From assembly GCA_033065855.1 (NCBI GenBank), contig JAVXUO010002765.1, positions 186,001 through 250,000 on the forward strand: a DNA stretch of 64,000 nt, given 5' to 3'. Under the pieces are notes generated by a model that did no database searches, was not told where the DNA came from, and saw only the letters and a program-made list of their open reading frames with translations. Below, in pieces: positions 53,321 to 64,000 of this stretch (positions within the stretch are counted from its first letter, which is position 1; the number at the start of each line of letters is the position of its first letter). Both the position numbers and the translations under genes were made by a program. This stretch comes from Escallonia rubra (taxonomy: Eukaryota > Streptophyta > Magnoliopsida > Escalloniales > Escalloniaceae).

Positions 53321-54584
53321 AAGACAGGGGAGGTGTTTAGTGCCGGTTGCCAAGCGGGTTTGGTGTGTCAGTTGTTGTCTTGTAGAGTCCAAGAGAGTGA
53401 GTCGAGAAGTTAGAAAAGTAGGGTGCAGTACATAAATAATAAGAATGAAAAAGATTGCGCGATTTTTAGAAGAAGTTGGAACGAGCACATAGAAAATTGG
53501 TTCGTTCAGGGGGAGCTTAGAGTGCTTTGACAGTTCTTTTAGTCAAGATGTAGCAAGTGATCATCGCGCGGACTTTGGAATCGAGGAAATGGGTAACGTT
53601 ACGTTTATCTATTTCTTAGAGAAAGTATTGTTTACCTGAAATGGACTACTTTTAGTTACGTTTATGTCTTCTTCTAGAAGATAGAAATGTTTACCAAAGT
53701 ACGTACAGCTTTTAGTGACTGTTATTTTTTGTTAAAAATTGGCCAGGCATGTAAACAATTTTGGTAGGATTGATGTGGAACTTTTATATAAGATGCTTTG
53801 CGCAAAGTGGGAAGGTACTCTAATTTGACATGTTTGTTGATTTGAATTTTTTCAAAGAAATATCGGAATGTCGTGGGATGGTTTGTTGTGCCCCATATTG
53901 AATGGGGGAAAGTTAGATTTCATGCCCTTGTTAACGGGGCTATATATATGGTGACGTAATGCGCACGACTATTACGCATGGTCGCCCCTGCTCCACAATG
54001 ATGATTAATACAAAGTGGGAGTCTGAGCCGAAGTCAATGCGGCTATGTGCGCAAACAGTAGTGTTTATTTTGAGTTATTTTTGGTGTGAACTTCTTATGA
54101 TGATATAATTCATGCAAAATGATTTTTATGCCCTAAGAATTGTTTTACTTATACTTTGTTATGCTTTATGGAGTGAATCTCCATTTACTGCTTTATAATA
54201 TTATCTTTCGGTAAAATTGCTATTTTGTTAACTGTGTTAATTTCTGACATGCTGAGATCTAACAAGTTGGGTCACTGGTAATTACTGAGCACGAGAAAGT
54301 TCACTCTTTACATAACATTTTAGGTTTAAGATTAAGGTGACAGCGACAATCGAGGGATTATAATTTTTAAGGTGGATCTTCGTTGTATTAGTCGACTTTG
54401 AGTTCTGCAGGTGTTCTTGTAATAAGGATTGTAATGAAATTGAAAATGCAGTCTTAATATGAAATTGTAATTGTAGTGTTACTGTTGTGGTTTTGTTTTT
54501 AGTGAGCAAGGACTAGTGGTACCCATGAGAGGTTGTCAAATGGGCCTATGCCCGATCACCCTCAAGCCTTTTGGACTCACCGCA

Positions 54585-54633
54585 GAAAGGGCCTAAGCCC
54601 TTTCCGCAGTTCCTTTCTTGCGGAAGGAACTGC
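54585..54633. other. Two adjacent perfect hairpins
   Basis: Hairpin 1 (54585-54604) pairs gaaagggc with gccctttc around ctaa. Hairpin 2 (54606-54633) pairs gcagttcctt with aaggaactgc around an 8-base loop. Neither is followed by a T-run, and the role is unknown. Confidence 0.8.
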
Positions 54634-55287
54634 ATAAAGCGTAGGATGATCTTGACAAAGTTCGTGCTAACGCTGAAAAAGAAAAAAACAGGCGTGACCG
54701 CATTTGAAAGGACTTCTTTCATCTTGGTGAAGTTGGCTCTCGATGGTGAGGATCATATATTAGTAGAGGCCAAAAACCTAACCAAGGTTGGGGAGCAAAA
54801 TGTGACATAACAGCTAGTCGTAGATAATGTAAGGCTACGTTTTCACGTTTGGAGTGTAGAGACTTCGAGATTTTTGGAGCATAATGTTGTCTCTTGAGGT
54901 TAAAGACATGAAAATTGTGAGGGATTATTCTCTTCTGGAACTCGTTATATGTGATTGTGAAATTCCAAAAGTTAATGAGTTAAAAAATTTGGGACTGTAG
55001 CTTTTGAAGTTAAAGTCCATTTGGAATGAGGAACTAAATTTCAAACATCATGGTCATCAAGTGGTGACCATATGCCACTGCTAGAGCGTAAGTGATGATT
55101 TGATAAGTTCGAACTTAGCGTCACGATTTGAACGAGACTTGTGACATTTGGATATTTGTGAGACATGAACTTTGGTACGGAGTTTAGGTAGTGCTCAGCT
55201 ATTAAGTTGGTTCATATCAAAGTTACATAGTAAAAGCGTAGTGCTTGGGCGTTTTAAATTTGTGAAATTCGAGGACAAATTTCTTTT

Positions 55288-55300
55288 AACGAGAGGAGAA
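55288..55300 (+). other. Polypurine tract
   Basis: The purine run acgagaggagaa directly precedes TGTAATGCCC, the start of the 3' LTR. Confidence 0.7.
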
Positions 55301-56009
55301 TGTAATGCCCTGGTCTCAAATTGGGCTTACGGCCAGTTGTGATGAACTTGATTGCACTTTTGGCGACGATTGTTCATTTGGTGAGACTTCATTGTTTTGC
55401 GATGATTTAATTCTACAAATGAAGAAAGAATAAAATGTAGCGATATTCTAGCATGGTAGAGCATGCGATTAAGAATACTAATATTTGTTGTAATTTCTAT
55501 TTGTGGGTTAAAGTTTGTTAAATGTGTATCTGACAGCAATGTGTTTTTTGGCGTTTAATGCATATACTTTATAAAGTCGCTCGAAGTTGTACCAGGGTTG
55601 CATGCCAAGCGCTTAAATGACTCTAGTTATGTAAGCACTTTAGGTGTTACGACACTTTGGTGTCTGAGATTAGGCATAATTAAAACAACAATCTTAGGAA
55701 AACCAAATGCCAAGGACCAAAATTTCTTTAAGGGAAATATAATGAAATGCCCTGCACATAGGGTTTGATTTTTTGTAAATTCAAGCATATTAAATGTTAT
55801 TTCAGGCTAGTTGTTATAAGTGATATTATTGGATCTTTAGCGACAATTTTTGTGAGTGACATTATATGAGACCTTTAGCGACAATTTATAACAACCATAA
55901 GTTTCAAATAATAAAGTTGGGCGCAGTAAAATAGGCCAGTCTCTAGTTAATTCTTTCATTAAATGGGTTATATATACATAGAGGTCAACACAGAGAGGGG
56001 GGAGGGAGG

Positions 56010-56046
<37 letters not shown>
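55301..56046 (+). repeat. 3' LTR of the Ty3/gypsy relic, cut by later sequence
   Basis: It starts TGTAATGCCCTGG after the polypurine tract and contains the segment shared with 51665-52040. It ends in a GA microsatellite (about 56018-56046), where copia sequence takes over, so its right end is missing. Confidence 0.65.

Positions 56047-56047
<1 letters not shown>
56018..56047. repeat. (GA)n microsatellite at an element junction
   Basis: About 30 bases of alternating GA lie at the boundary between gypsy LTR and copia fragment. Confidence 0.9.
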
Positions 56048-56050
<3 letters not shown>

Positions 56051-56059
56051 TATTCTCAG

Positions 56060-56545
56060 GTGTCTAACTTCATACTGGTTGGCCTCTCGAATAGCGATTG
56101 GGCTGGTTGTTCAGATGATAGAAGAAGCACTTCTGGTAGTATGTTTAATTGTGGATCTGGGGCTATCACTTGGACTTTAAAGAGACAAGCAGTAGAGGTG
56201 TTGTCATTATCAGAAGCAGAGTATATGGCTGTAACTTCTTCACCGTGTCAATCAGTATTAGTGAGGGAATTGCTGGAAAATCTTCTTCAAGATCAAAGAG
56301 GAGCAACTGAGACATTTTGTGATAATGCATCAGCAATAGCAATTAATAAAATCCAGTTCTTCATGGGAGGTCAAAGCATAAAGACATTCGACATCATTTC
56401 ATTTGAGAGCTGGTAGCTAATGAGGTGATAGCGTTGAAGTTTTGCAGTACAAGTGAGCAAGTTGCAGACATTCTCACGAAGTCTTTGCCCCAAGAAAAGC
56501 ATGTCTACTTCAGATCAGGTCTTAGTGTGTGCCAGTTTGAATGAA
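56060..56545 (+). pseudogene. Ty1/copia RNase H and polyprotein C-terminus fragment
   Basis: The frame reads SNSDWAGCSDDRRSTSGSMF, AITWTLKRQAVEVLSLSEAE and YMAVTSSPCQSVLVRELLEN, then CDNASAIAI. After a break comes the LTKSLPQEKHVYFRSGL-type C-terminus (about 56475-56540). These are the standard RNase H motifs of copia (DWAG..DDRRSTSG, SLSEAEY). The upstream part is missing, and the end ...VCQFE is followed by stops. It is a different lineage from the element at 38630-44567. Confidence 0.85.
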
Positions 56546-56639
56546 GCGGTTGTGTTGAAGAGTAATTTAAAGTTTGAATAAGTCTCTGTTATTAGTTAAG
56601 ATTTTTCTGTTTCTTTTCTGATTTGTTGATCTCCTGTCA

Positions 56640-56940
56640 CCGGAATTGAGTACTCAATTCGACTACCATATCCCTCAAGCTCTGTATCGTCTTTTAAATG
56701 CCTATGAGCTTCTTAGTGGAAACTTGCACAATAATCAAAAACGACTTTAAGATATACATTTTGGATGTGTTCCAAAGCTCCTGTCCAACTGCTGCACATT
56801 CACCATCCATGGCCAGAAGGGAATGTTGTGGTTCACTGAGTGATGTACCAGAAAATCTCCTTTGGTACTCAATAAAAATCTGCTTACGAACAGCTTCTGT
56901 TCCTCTAGCTGTCCCATTTTCATCATTCATTCTGCCTATA
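56640..56940 (-). pseudogene. Fragment related to the PMD-relic tail
   Basis: The minus strand reads MDGECAAVGQELWNTSKMYI and VQVSTKKLIGI, followed after a stop by KTIQSLRDMVVELSTQFR. This pairs with VNGEYTAAEGEL, MQVTAKKLCGAYKMIHSL and NDMVIKLTKQ in the relic near 45960-45680. It is a second, partial copy of the same gene tail. Its function is unknown. Confidence 0.5.
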
Positions 56941-57600
56941 TATCTTACATGCCAAATTCTTATAATATTTTTGGGTGTGGGAAATGTGCATGTGATCCGT
57001 AGAGTGTGCTCTCCGAACTGATCAGATTGGTAGTATTAAATTTTGACCGTTAAATATCTATTAACATGTTGCATGAGCAATATCCGTAAGTAGTTAAAGG
57101 TGAATAGCTAAGATGGACTAGCAACAACCTTGATGGAAAATTTGGAAGGACGATTCCTTATCTCCAAGACGCCTGGAAGAAACACCAAACATAGCAGCAT
57201 GGCAGAGCTCAAACACTTCTTCAAGCGAGTCTCAGCAACTAATTTCAATAGTTTAGCTACCAATATTAAGTAAAAAAACGGAAGTTCGTGTAAGTTTGAC
57301 TTCCTTAAGGTGCGAAGGTGTGTGCGAATGGTGTGACTGCTTTTAACCACAGTCTTTGACCAACTTGTAGTCTCTTCATCCCTGGGAGGCTGATGGTCAG
57401 TGCGAGGGTCATCTTTCTGTGGTTTTTTGGGTTTGATTTTGGTGCTTTTGCATAGTTTTCCTCTAGTGTTTGTCTCGTCAGTGGGTTACTTGAGTTTGTG
57501 CTGAATTGGGTTCCATATAGTAGTTGTACTCCATCTGGGTTTTGGTTAGTAGATTGGCTGAGTTTGTGCTTGCTGGGTATTTATTGTATTTTAGTTTGGT
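56941..57600. other. No gene seen; probable LINE 5' leader from about 57350
   Basis: The T/G-rich run before ORF1 (57400-57600) is likely the 5' untranslated part of the LINE. No domain is seen in the minus frame 57108-57350. Confidence 0.4.
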
Positions 57601-58830
57601 TTGCGTTTTCTGAATTTGGTTGAGTTTTGGAATGGCAGAATCAGGGATCGACTAGTGTATCTGGAATCTCCACACTCACTTGCTCGGTATGGCCGATTAT
57701 TGTGTTCGGAATCTGAGGTGATTGCTTCGCGGCAACAATTGTGGGTGAATACTTTGATCGGTCAAATTTATGATTCTCGCCAGCTCTCCGCCTCCTTACT
57801 CCAACGTGTGGTGGATCGGTTTTGGAATCTGCATGGGAATGTTCTGGTTGAATTACATCTGGGCAGATTCTTTGCGATTCATTTTGTTCTTAACTCTGAC
57901 TTGGTAATGGTTCTGAAAGATAACCCTTGGAACGTGAGGGGGAAGCTATTGATCTTACAATGCCGGAAGCCCTTAATGGCTTTAGAGCAGATCGAATTTT
58001 CTCATGTGGACTTATGGGTACAGTTTCACCATGTTACTCTGGAACTGTTTTTCTTCGATATGGCTAGAATGCTTGGCAATGCGTTTGGTAGACTACTCGA
58101 GATTACTCTAATTAGGCAGTAGGGTCGACATTACTTTCGTATCTTTGTTAGGCTTCGTCTCCATGACCCACTCATTCTTGGTCTTTTCCTCCAAACTGAC
58201 AATGGAGGAACACATTTGATTCAAGCGAGATTTGAAAAGGTGTCCCATGTTTGTTACAGGTACGGGGTACTTGGGTACAACATTGATAGTTGTCGCCTTC
58301 CGTTGCGGGTTGTGAGGGATAATTTGGAACTGATGTGCCTTCGTTATGCACCTGATGATAGAATTGGCATGCTGGCATTCAGGGATGAACCATGTTTCAC
58401 GGTTGTTTTACGGGCTTTTGCGAACACGAATAGAAATCATACTACCCGTATTGTTCTCATTGACTCCAATGAATGCACGGATGTGAGCACAAGTGTGGAC
58501 TCATCGGAGGACTTGATTGTCGAAGTGGTTAATCTAGCCATGGATTTGGATTCGCAATCCCCTAGTTTGTTTGCAAACGAGTTCTTTTTGGCTGAAAGTA
58601 GCTATACCATTGCATCAACTTCCGATGGCGATGCAGCACCAGAGGAGGCAGAGGGCGGCGTTTCAGGCATGGTTGGTGGACTCCTTGGAGGAGATGATAA
58701 CGTGGCAGTTTCTGATTCGTCGCACGTGGTACACATAGCTGTCCTTTTCCACCTCACAGTCAAGGGTAGTGGAAGACTCGAAAGATGGCATTCGTACCTG
58801 TGTGTTGGCAAGAGTGGATATCCAGAGTGA
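57601..58830 (+). pseudogene. LINE (L1-type) ORF1: DUF4283 domain and decayed zinc knuckle
   Basis: The first half has LLQRVVDRFWNLHGNVLVEL, FFAIHFVLNSDLVMVLKDNPW and ALEQIEFSHVDLWVQFHHVT. This is the DUF4283 pattern of plant LINE nucleic-acid-binding proteins, in which W..Q.H and W.....L are typical. A single TAG at 58120-58122 breaks the frame; the same frame continues through RIFVRLRLHDPLILGLFLQT to the knuckle HVCYRYGVLGYNIDSC (about 58247). There the second Cys and the His of CX2CX4HX4C are both Tyr. No ATG start could be fixed. The rest of ORF1, with more breaks, may continue to about 59680. Confidence 0.75.
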
Positions 58831-59687
58831 AATTGTACCGGAAGCAATTTTTATCAGTTGAGCCGTTGGATACGAATTAAGCCACATAACAACCTGCTTT
58901 GGACTACATGACTGTGGTAGATGGATTTTTATGCAAAGGGCCTATTTTGGAACAGGGTAAATAGGCAATAAAGTTCTTGAATATTAGTCAGCCCTAGTGC
59001 CTTGGATTCGGCCCAAGCTATGAGTTTTGGAGTGCCTCACCGAGATGTTTATGGGAAGTTCAACCAATATGGATCTTATCTCGTGGCTCATGGTTCTCAC
59101 AATGCAGAGGCAAGGCCTTTTCAGTTATTGTCAGCCTTTACGACTACGGCGCCATCTACGCTTTCTCCGTCTGCCTTCGTCCTATGTGTCCCAGAATATT
59201 CTTCTGATAACGATGACTCTATGCACAGACTGCAATAAGTAGAAGATTTGAAAGACATTATGTGCCGAATGGGGTTGAATAATGAACAAATTGAAGGTTT
59301 GCCCATCCGTTCTTTCTCTTCTTCATTTTCATCATTTTCAAATAAGTGAAAGTTGCCAAATGTGGTGAAAACAGCTTATATGGAACACAAGAAACAAAAG
59401 CATTCATTTGCACAGAAATGTGGAATCGCTCGCAGGGGCATGTATATGTAACACGGCAGTTGGACACAAGGAGTGGTGGCAGGATGCTTGGAAGTCATGA
59501 TGGATATGCGGTGAATGCAATGGTGTCGCAGGCCCCTAAAATGGCCCTTTTGCTTGAGACGAGTAGTTCAACCTCCAGCGCCAGCCCATAAAAATGAGAC
59601 ACAAGGCTTATCCAGCGTATGATCTGTATTTGTCCTACCCTTAAACGTGTTTGATCAGGGGACATCCAGCCCTCAGAGCAGCTGCCG
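58831..59687 (+). pseudogene. Probable distal part of LINE ORF1
   Basis: Frames such as FGVPHRDVYGKFNQYGSYLV, SAFVLCVPEYSSDNDDSMHR and QGHVYVTRQLDT resemble the low-complexity tails of plant LINE ORF1, but no conserved domain can be named. The stretch is contiguous with ORF1 and stops at the solo LTR. Confidence 0.4.
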
Positions 59688-61580
59688 TGTAACGCCCCAA
59701 CTTAGGGTTATCTCAACCCGACTGGAGCATTATAAAACATCAGCTAATTACATCATCCTAATAATACAACTCATTCTAACTCACTTGATAATTAAACCAT
59801 ATCATACAAAATTAAAGAGTTTACTTTTACAAAACACACCTAGCAAGTTCTCTGCCAGATCTCAGAGTTGACATACTGTTCTATTCAAGTACAACTTAAG
59901 TCACAAATGTACAAGTGTCCCCTTGCTCGTCTTCTCACTGTGCCTCACACATTTTTCTTACCTTTCGAAGGACCGACTACTTGATCTAAAATATTATGGG
60001 TATAAATCCGTCAGCCCACTTGTTCAATAAGATAATCAAAGACATTTAATGTAACTGTCAACTCAAGAATATTGATAATGCACACTATTGCAATTCAATC
60101 ACATTAAATAGTTCTGCATGTGCCCATTACACATATCACACTTTTACACTTAGTTGAGCATTACAAGAGTTTTAACCTTCCCGAATTCAGTCACATCAAT
60201 AGACCACCCTTATGTCACCACACTCGGGATATAAGTTCACAATCTTTGCCTCGGCGTGATATTACCTCGGGTAGCAGTCGGAGATATAAATATTCGGCTC
60301 ATACGGTGCACTGCTATTCAAACACAATCAAATACCCCCAATCATTGAATGGGGTAACATAATAATCATCAACAATATATCAACCATCCCTTACAATGAA
60401 AGGATGTAACATGCTCATGTGCAAGAAAATATATCATTTCATAAATGTGGTTGTTATAATCTTCATTTACTTGTACTATAAAACTTAGCTATCAAATATG
60501 TAGTCACTTTCATCATGTAACATCATCTTCGTAACATTTTGAACATGTAATATAATCATTTATATTCAGCAAATTAGTTCAATTATAGAACTTAACAAAC
60601 ATGTCCAAAATTATATTCTAACCATGTCTAGTTTGATATAATTTCATAATTCACACATATCATAACATATTTCACGTCTTTCATAATCTCCAATATGTTA
60701 AACATGAATAGATTCACTTATTAACAAGTCTCTAAGAAGTATTCAAAATTTTGGCAGAGAATTCATACTAAAAGAATTACGCTAACATAGCATATATCCA
60801 TATTCATGTCTTAAAAGCCCATTAAAAAGTTTTAACTATCTTTCCTTAAAGAAAGGATGAAATAACCAAATTTTTAGATTTGAAACACCTTCAAAACGCT
60901 GTTTGAAGCTCATAAAAACTTTCCAACTGCTTAAGGTTCCCTTTAAAAAAAAAAAAACCTTAATTCTAGATTTTGTAAGATTTTTGTTTGATTTTCTTGC
61001 AATTTTTTCTCAAAAACGAGGTAGGAAGATTTAAGCATGTCAATTTAGGTCTTTTTAACTCAAATTAGAGGCAAGTAGAAGGTGTCAAGTTGAGGTGAAG
61101 AGGTGGAGAAGTCAAGCATGATGAGGCTCTAAGCACGAGGTGGCAAGACACGGTTGTGCCACCTATCAAGCACGACAAGGCTCGAAGCATGATGTGTCAC
61201 GACAGTGTGTTGACACGTCACAAGCACGAGGTGACACAATTCTGTGTAAAAAGCACAAACAATTCGCAGGCAGTCTGGTCAACAACTGATTACTCTCGAC
61301 TAGAGTTTTTACCAAAAAAATTTCCAACTGTTCTAAAAATATTTTTAGTCATTCGAAGTGATCATTTATGGTTTCTAAACATCAAATAATCTTTTCCATT
61401 TCTAGCACTTCGTTCACCTTCTTAGACAAATTGCTCATTTCAATGTGTTTAATTTAACATTTAAACATACATTCAAATATGTTATCATGCATAGTTCATC
61501 ATAACCATTTTCACATAGAGTGATGCATCTAATCATACTTAAATATGTAGTCAAAGTATATGAAATGTTGGGTTCTCACA
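59688..61580 (+). mobile_element. Solo LTR inserted in the LINE, 1893 bp
   Basis: It starts TGTAACGCCCCAACTTAGGG and ends GTTGGGTTCTCACA, both typical of plant Ty3/gypsy LTRs. The flanking 5-mers are tgccg (59683-59687) and tacca (61581-61585). They differ only by two G-to-A changes, which is what decay of methylated cytosines on the other strand would give. LINE sequence lies on both sides: ORF1 before it, ORF2 after it. No primer site or coding region is present. The middle is AT-rich with a short aagcacgaggtg-type repeat near 61095-61230. Confidence 0.7.
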
Positions 61581-61972
61581 TACCAGGTGTGTTTAGCTTC
61601 TTAACGCTCTCACTTGTCTCCTGTTTTAATGGAAAATTTTACTGTAACTCTTGTTGCTTTTGTTATTTTTTATCATCTCTGCTTGCTTCGTTATTTTGCT
61701 AATGGGATGGGATTTGCTAATGTTGTGGGCTGGAGTAAAAACAGTGATTTGCGAGCTATGTTGCAATTTCTGGAGGAATTAGTAATATTGGGTCATGCGC
61801 GTAATGTTAGGGGTGCAATAGTTCTTGAGAGTAGGTTAGGTGTTTAGTTGTCTCGAGTTGAGCTAAACGGGAACGATGTTGGCTCAAATTTAGGGTGATT
61901 GTTGGCTTTGGTTTCTTCTATCATTTTCCTTGTGGCTTTGGTCGTTGGGCCTTACAAACTGCAAGTGTCTCA
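61581..61972 (+). other. LINE spacer between ORF1 and ORF2
   Basis: This connects the solo LTR with ORF2. A few open frames are present, but no domain is identified. Confidence 0.4.
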
Positions 61973-62452
61973 ATGATTCTTGTATGCTTGAACTGTGGGG
62001 GCTTGGGGCAGGCTACCACAGTTCGTACAGTGTCTGGGCTGATTCATCAGCACAATCCAGACGTGGTTTTCCTTATGGAAACCAAAATGCTGGTCTCGAA
62101 AATAGGCATTTTCTTTGGAAGTTAGGTTTCTCTAGTTTTGTTGGTGTTGACCCGGTTGGTCTCAGTGGTTGGTTATGGCTCGGGTGGCTGCCTTCTCACC
62201 TTTTGTCGGTTGGTGTAGTGCATAAAAACTTTATCCTATCTTCATACAAAGGTCAAGATGATTATCGAGTTCACTATGGCTTTGTCTATGGTCATCCTCG
62301 GGTTCAGTGTTGACCTGAGGTCTGGCGTTACATGCCTCCGTTTCATCATTTCTTCTTAGACCTTTCTGTTTACCTAGGGATTTCAATCAGGTGGTCTCCC
62401 CGGATGAAAAATCCGATAGCAACTCAGCTACTATCCCTGGTGCTCAATCCTT
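61973..62452 (+). pseudogene. LINE ORF2, apurinic endonuclease N-terminus, truncated
   Basis: The start MILVCLNCGGLGQATTVRTV, then LIHQHNPDVVFLMETKM, matches the first motifs of plant LINE endonucleases (usual form ..WNCRGLG...TV..L..L.....PD..FL.ET). After a frameshift come a LGFSSFVGVDPVGLSGWL-type piece and, near 62371, PRDFNQVVSPDEK, equivalent to the GDFNE motif. The tract ends with a stop at 62452. Reverse transcriptase is absent, so this LINE is truncated on the 3' side. Confidence 0.8.
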
Positions 62453-64000
62453 AAGAGAAAATTAGGGAAAATTAGGAAAAAGTGGGTTTTTGGGGCAAAA
62501 TTAGGAAAATTAGGCAAAAGCAACGCTTGTGCCCCCCGTAATTTTTACATAAAAAGACTGGGGCATTGGCAGAATCCGACATGCACTTCTGCAGAAAGTG
62601 ACTTGTGTTTCTGCAGAAAGTGACTTGTTTCACCCAGACCGTGCTTCTACACCGTTCTTCTATGATTGATCGATAAACACACTCCGAAGCGGATCATTTT
62701 CTCCTCATCACCTACATGTATATTTGGGCCGAAAAAATGCGGCCTAATTGAGAGGTGACAAAATGCGGTGCTTTTCATTACAAAATAAGTTCATATATGA
62801 TAAAAATTCTAACTTCTAAACATGGTTCATTTTGCTAACTGAAGTTCTAATGCTTAATTAATATGAGGTCAATTGATGGAAAAATAACATTCATCAAAAT
62901 ACGCATATTGATTGGCACAAGAGTCCGAGATCATAGTATTTTTTGTCCTATATTAACCCATGCACCCTCACTCTCGATGCCCAATTTTTAAGTGACACAT
63001 GTATGCTGATTCTCATCGATACATGACATTAATGACGTGATGAAGAGTCTCTAAGCCTATTGATAGTACAATGATTAAATCGATGCACAACGAGAAATAA
63101 ACACAGAGCATCGAATAAGATTTTCAATAAACGTGTAAGGCTCAAAACAGGGTTTTCAAGGCAAACAATGCGACTTTATGAAAATAACAGAATCCAAAAG
63201 AATAGCGATAACAAATCAAGAGAATGTACGAAATCAAATATAAAGAGTTTGGTTCGGATAAAAATCCCTTAATACGATCCAGGTTATGCGCTCGCTGTTA
63301 TTCAACTTTGTTCAAACCTCGAATTAACCTAAATGGAAAAATTAATTATTATAATTCAGCCTAACCTCACAAACTATTAATATAATGCTTAATCTTAATC
63401 ATTGCTCACTCCGACACTCTTAAAGTAAACGAAAACGAACCGGATTGCTCGAGCAGCTAAACCTAGCTAACCGATAACCTTGCACACTCTGTAACGCATT
63501 AAGACACTCTAGAATGATAATAAATTCTTATAAAATGGTTTTGTACCTTAAAACAGCATAACAAGTTACAATATAAATTTTCTGAATTTTTGAATATTTT
63601 CAAATTAAAAACGATTTTCTTAAATACCATAAAAAAAACCCAAAAAGAGCAATTAATGCTTCTAGCCCAAATCAGAGTCCCATAATTTTCATGATAGCTT
63701 CAAAATATATAAGAAAAATAGTGAAACAGAAATTAGGATTTAAAAAGTAACGAAACCATTTTAAAATCATCCATTTTTCTAAATCAAATGCGATATGGAA
63801 TTAGTATCAAATCAACTCTAAAAATTACGAAACTTAAACAGAAACTTATTTACATCATAAAATCATTAAAATAATTTTTCCAGAATTTATTAAGAATTTT
63901 AAGAGCTCCAAATTAATTTTAGAGTAACTGAACTTTCAAAAAATATTGAAAACATTAAACGATATCGGAAAAATCTGAAATTTTAACAGTAATTCTATAA
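62453..64000. other. No gene seen; AT-rich sequence
   Basis: A 21-bp direct repeat (ttctgcagaaagtgacttgt plus g) lies at about 62588 and 62609. The rest has no supported coding frame, RNA gene or recognised element. Confidence 0.5.

Larger units (their letters stand above)
53321..55300 (+). other. Remnant internal region of a Ty3/gypsy relic
   Basis: No gag-pol domain is readable. The frame at 54571-54810 has no recognised domain. A pair of strong hairpins lies at 54585-54633. The end gaattcgaggacaaattt-type phrase with ttcttttaacgagaggagaa before 55301 is the classic tail of plant gypsy elements just before the 3' LTR. Confidence 0.5.

Overview
This is a nuclear DNA window from a flowering plant, most likely a eudicot; I cannot name the species. 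The evidence is the mix of plant retrotransposons (Ty1/copia, Ty3/gypsy, a TRIM, L1-type LINEs), hAT, Mutator-like and CACTA elements, Stowaway-type MITEs, a plant mobile domain relic, and a scrap of plant mitochondrial ccmFN still in its unedited genomic form. There is no prokaryotic-type system, CRISPR array or operon. Most long open frames fall inside minisatellites or microsatellites and are not genes.

The only convincing intact genes are three small intron-less loci (20753-20950, 25346-25543 and 33735-33938, all +). They encode 65, 65 and 67 residue zinc-ribbon-like microproteins with the same C-terminal 50 residues. Each has a TATA box about 75-140 bp upstream of the ATG. The first two sit on a tandem segmental duplication (unit A 20231-23436, unit B 23437-30608). 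The third is an older relative.

Layout. 1-4964: decayed Ty3/gypsy element with both LTRs (5' LTR cut by the window edge). 5.4-8 kb: palindromic MITE, TA microsatellite, hAT-type element with 8-bp target duplication, and a complete 351-bp TRIM. 8-12.5 kb: old sequence with a probable copia LTR relic. 12537-15396: GC-rich, minisatellite-filled LTR-like element flanked by a 5-bp target duplication. 17.2-19.1 kb: tandem array split by a transposon with an 11-bp target duplication, a ccmFN mitochondrial insert, and a MITE. 20.2-30.6 kb: the tandem duplication. Its second unit gained a Mutator-like element carrying a GC-rich tandem array (23721-24919) and a second copy of the GC-rich LTR-like element (26133-28655). 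30.9-33.1 kb: LINE ORF2 remnants broken by CACTA-like and Stowaway-like elements. 33.7-34.1 kb: third microprotein gene. 35.9 kb: a SINE-like tRNA head. 37094-38358: complete non-autonomous hAT element. 38630-44567: Ty1/copia element on the minus strand with both LTRs. 45.6-47.3 kb: plant mobile domain pseudogene. 47.7-49.3 kb: tandem array followed by a Tat/Ogre-like LTR. 50.7-56.05 kb: third, decayed copy of the GC-rich family and a Ty3/gypsy relic with GT-rich sequence. 56.05-56.55 kb: copia RNase H fragment. 57.6-62.45 kb: L1-type LINE (ORF1 and the start of ORF2) split by a 1.9-kb solo LTR. The last 1.5 kb is AT-rich and featureless.

The main value of the window is its stratigraphy. Paralogous empty sites and target duplications let several insertions be ordered, and they show what changed around the duplicated microprotein gene. 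All calls rest on reading the sequence; no database search or alignment program was run.
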